From positions 1 through 7,428 of the forward strand of contig JBBCIP010000433.1 in assembly GCA_037189785.1 (NCBI GenBank): 7,428 nucleotides of DNA, in the 5' to 3' direction. The position numbers were made by a program, and so were the translations under genes. The first letter of the stretch is position 1, and every line of letters begins with the position of its first letter. The stretch is from Govanella sp037189785 (GTDB lineage: Bacteria; Pseudomonadota; Alphaproteobacteria; Sphingomonadales; Govanellaceae). Below the pieces are notes generated by a model that ran no database searches, was not told the origin of the DNA, and worked only from the letters and a program-made list of their open reading frames with translations. Below are positions 5,684 to 7,428 of the stretch, piece after piece.

Positions 5684-6802
5684 ATGCCTGCGATGTCTTC
5701 TTCACTCCTGTCATCGCAAGGGCCACTCGCAGGATTTGAAGCGGTTTGCAATTCGCTGCCGGATGCCATCCTGGTTATCCGTGACAATACCGATATTTTA
5801 TACGCCAACATTTCTGCCGAAAATTTCTTTGGCATGAGCACCAATAGTTTGAAGCGGTTGCGCGTATCCGACATTGTTGCTTTTGGCAGCCCATTGTTGG
5901 CGTTGATTGATCAAGTGCGGCGTGAAGGATCGGTTATTTCCGAATACGAAGTTGAACTTGGCAATCCGAAGATCACGACGCGCCCTGTAGATATTCAAGT
6001 TGCAACTGTCATCGATCAGCCCGGGCAGTTGGTGGTGACCATTCATGAGCGATCGATCGCACAAAAGATTGATCGCCAGTTGACGTCGCGGGGGGCCGCG
6101 CGATCTGTCACAGGTATGGCTGCGGTGCTGGCGCACGAGATCAAAAATCCGTTGTCAGGCATTCGCGGCGCGGCGCAAATTCTTGAACAATGCGTGAGTG
6201 ACGGTGATCGCGAGTTGGCCAATCTAATTCGTGATGAAGCCGATCGTATTTGCGCGCTGGTCGATCGGATGGAAGCATTTTCTGATCGACGCCCTCTGGA
6301 AGGCCAACCGGTTAATCTTCATCAAGTGTTGGAACATGTGAAGCGGCTCGCCACCAATGGTTTTGCCCGTAATATCCGATTTATAGAAACATATGATCCA
6401 TCGTTGCCGCCTGCGCTTGGCAACAAAGACCAGTTGATCCAAGTGTTTTTGAACTTGGTCAAAAATGCTGCTGAAGCGGTCGACTCCCATCACGGCGAAA
6501 TCACGCTGACCACAGCGTATCGCCATGGCGTGCGGTTGACCGTTCCCGGCAGTAAAAAGCGTGTACATCTGCCGTTGGAGATTTGTGTGATCGACAACGG
6601 CGCCGGTGTACCGGAAGATCTTCGAGCTCATTTGTTCGATCCCTTTGTAACGACGAAAAACAACGGCACCGGTCTGGGATTGGCGTTGGTCGCTAAAATC
6701 ATTGGCGACCATGGTGGGATTATCGAATACGACAGTGAAGAGGGGCGCACCGTGTTTCGTGTGCTCCTTGCTGCCCACGAGGATAAGGGAAGCATGTCAT
6801 GA
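5684..6802 (+). CDS. ntrB: nitrogen-regulation sensor histidine kinase NtrB
   Basis: Cytosolic kinase/phosphatase for NtrC. In the family it is switched by the PII protein GlnB, so that nitrogen limitation favours phosphorylation of NtrC. Numbered from ATG 5684 (372 residues), an N-terminal PAS domain covers about 15-120 (SLPDAILVIRDNTDILYAN). The dimerisation/phosphoacceptor domain carries the H-box AHEIKNPLSGIRGAAQILEQ with the phosphorylated histidine at His151. The ATPase domain has the N-box NLVKNAAEAVD with Asn261, the DNGAG box (304-308), an F-box-like LFDPFVTTK and GTGLGL (328-333). There is no transmembrane segment, which separates it from the membrane kinase NtrY. It begins 11 nt after dusB and its stop overlaps the ntrC start by 4 nt, so translation of the pair is probably coupled. 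All catalytic boxes are intact. Confidence 0.96.
   Translation: MPAMSSSLLSSQGPLAGFEAVCNSLPDAILVIRDNTDILYANISAENFFGMSTNSLKRLRVSDIVAFGSPLLALIDQVRREGSVISEYEVELGNPKITTRPVDIQVATVIDQPGQLVVTIHERSIAQKIDRQLTSRGAARSVTGMAAVLAHEIKNPLSGIRGAAQILEQCVSDGDRELANLIRDEADRICALVDRMEAFSDRRPLEGQPVNLHQVLEHVKRLATNGFARNIRFIETYDPSLPPALGNKDQLIQVFLNLVKNAAEAVDSHHGEITLTTAYRHGVRLTVPGSKKRVHLPLEICVIDNGAGVPEDLRAHLFDPFVTTKNNGTGLGLALVAKIIGDHGGIIEYDSEEGRTVFRVLLAAHEDKGSMS
6786..6790 (+). promoter_or_regulatory. ribosome binding site of ntrC inside the ntrB 3' end
   Basis: AGGGA lies 8 nt before ATG 6799. It supports this start over the internal ATGs at 6808 and 6811 and gives an ATGA overlap with the ntrB stop. Confidence 0.7.
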
Positions 6803-7428
6803 TAGATATGATGCCTGGTGCCACTATACTTATTGCCGATGATGATCGGGCCATTCGCACAGTTTTAAGTCAGGCTTTGGGCCGTGCCGGTTACGATGTC
6901 AGAACGACGGGACACGCTGCGACATTATGGCGGTGGATATCAAATGGCGAAGGCGATTTGGTGATCACCGATGTGGTGATGCCCGATGAAAACGGTTTGG
7001 ATTTGTTACCGCGGATCAAGCGCTTTCGCAATGATCTACCGGTCATTGTCATGAGTGCGCAAAACACACTGATGACGGCGGTTAAGGCAACAGAACGCGG
7101 TGCTTATGAATATTTGCCGAAGCCGTTCGACATCAATGAATTGAAAACGGTGGTGCAACGGGCGCTCAATCGGTCTAAAGAGCGAGCGCCGGATGCGGCC
7201 GTGTCGATGCCGGGCGATGGCGATGAAATGCCGTTGGTCGGACGGTCCCCGGCCATGCAGGAAGTCTATCGGGTGTTGGCGCGTCTGATGCCGACTGATT
7301 TGACGGTGATGATCACCGGGGAATCCGGCACTGGGAAAGAATTGGTGTCGCGCGCCCTTCATGATTTCGGCAAGCGGCGCAATGCGCCGTTTGTTGCCGT
7401 CAACATGGCGGCGATCCCGCGCGAGTTG
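6799..7428 (+). CDS. ntrC: nitrogen-regulation response regulator NtrC, 3'-truncated by the window edge
   Basis: Sigma-54-dependent transcriptional activator phosphorylated by NtrB. In nitrogen limitation, family members activate genes such as glnA and nif or assimilation operons. The 210 visible residues contain a receiver domain with the acidic pocket ILIADDD (10-16), phosphoacceptor Asp58 (LVITDVVMPDENG), Ser86 (IVMSAQN) and Lys108 in EYLPKPFDINEL. After a linker (about 124-144), the AAA+ domain begins with PLVGRSPAMQEVYR, and Walker A is GESGTGKE (174-181). The window ends at NMAAIPREL, just before the expected GAFTGA sigma-54 contact loop, so that loop, Walker B and the helix-turn-helix are not visible. 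It overlaps ntrB by 4 nt. The combination of receiver motifs, NtrB partner and dusB context makes NtrC much more likely than NtrX. Confidence 0.95.
   Translation, partial: MIDMMPGATILIADDDRAIRTVLSQALGRAGYDVRTTGHAATLWRWISNGEGDLVITDVVMPDENGLDLLPRIKRFRNDLPVIVMSAQNTLMTAVKATERGAYEYLPKPFDINELKTVVQRALNRSKERAPDAAVSMPGDGDEMPLVGRSPAMQEVYRVLARLMPTDLTVMITGESGTGKELVSRALHDFGKRRNAPFVAVNMAAIPREL

Noticed and set aside
7036..7362. Minus-strand open frame inside ntrC
   Set aside because: Antisense to the receiver and AAA+ coding region; low-complexity arginine/histidine-rich translation and no start signal.

Overview
The window reads as chromosomal DNA from an alphaproteobacterium, probably near the Rhodospirillales. 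This is inferred from protein character and gene content (enolase followed by a DivIC/FtsB-type gene, and a dusB-ntrB-ntrC run), from the dispersed palindrome type after pyrG, and from sparse GANTC sites. No search could be run, so the taxonomic call is an inference. The genes are mostly core housekeeping and regulatory genes. I see no prophage, transposase, CRISPR array, tRNA or rRNA.

Layout. Bases 1-1543 hold the 3' part of pyrG (CTP synthase), cut by the left edge. The gap after it has a small terminator-like hairpin and an 81-bp imperfect palindrome typical of alphaproteobacterial dispersed repeats. A class I SAM-dependent methyltransferase-like gene follows on the minus strand (1730-2365), convergent with pyrG and divergent from eno. 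Enolase (2563-3840) leads a plus-strand series: an FtsB/DivIC-family division gene (3914-4228), then a small eight-cysteine putative zinc protein (4287-4505). A new transcription unit starts at a near-consensus sigma-70 promoter (4579-4607) and carries dusB, ntrB and ntrC. The last two are tightly coupled, and ntrC runs off the right edge within its AAA+ domain.

How the genes work together. The left half combines nucleotide synthesis (PyrG), glycolysis (Eno) and septum assembly (FtsB). The right half is the classic alphaproteobacterial arrangement of a tRNA dihydrouridine synthase upstream of the nitrogen-regulation two-component pair NtrB/NtrC.

The most interesting non-coding signals are three. 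Three GANTC sites (the CcrM methylation motif) lie within 46 bp in the eno-ftsB gap, while I count only about nine elsewhere in the window. Two of these sites form the arms of a perfect inverted repeat just before ftsB. A pair of overlapping, mutually exclusive inverted repeats lies in the eno leader. The most interesting protein is the small CxxC-rich protein, whose cysteine spacing suggests a compact two-zinc fold. I found no convincing wholly new multi-gene system.
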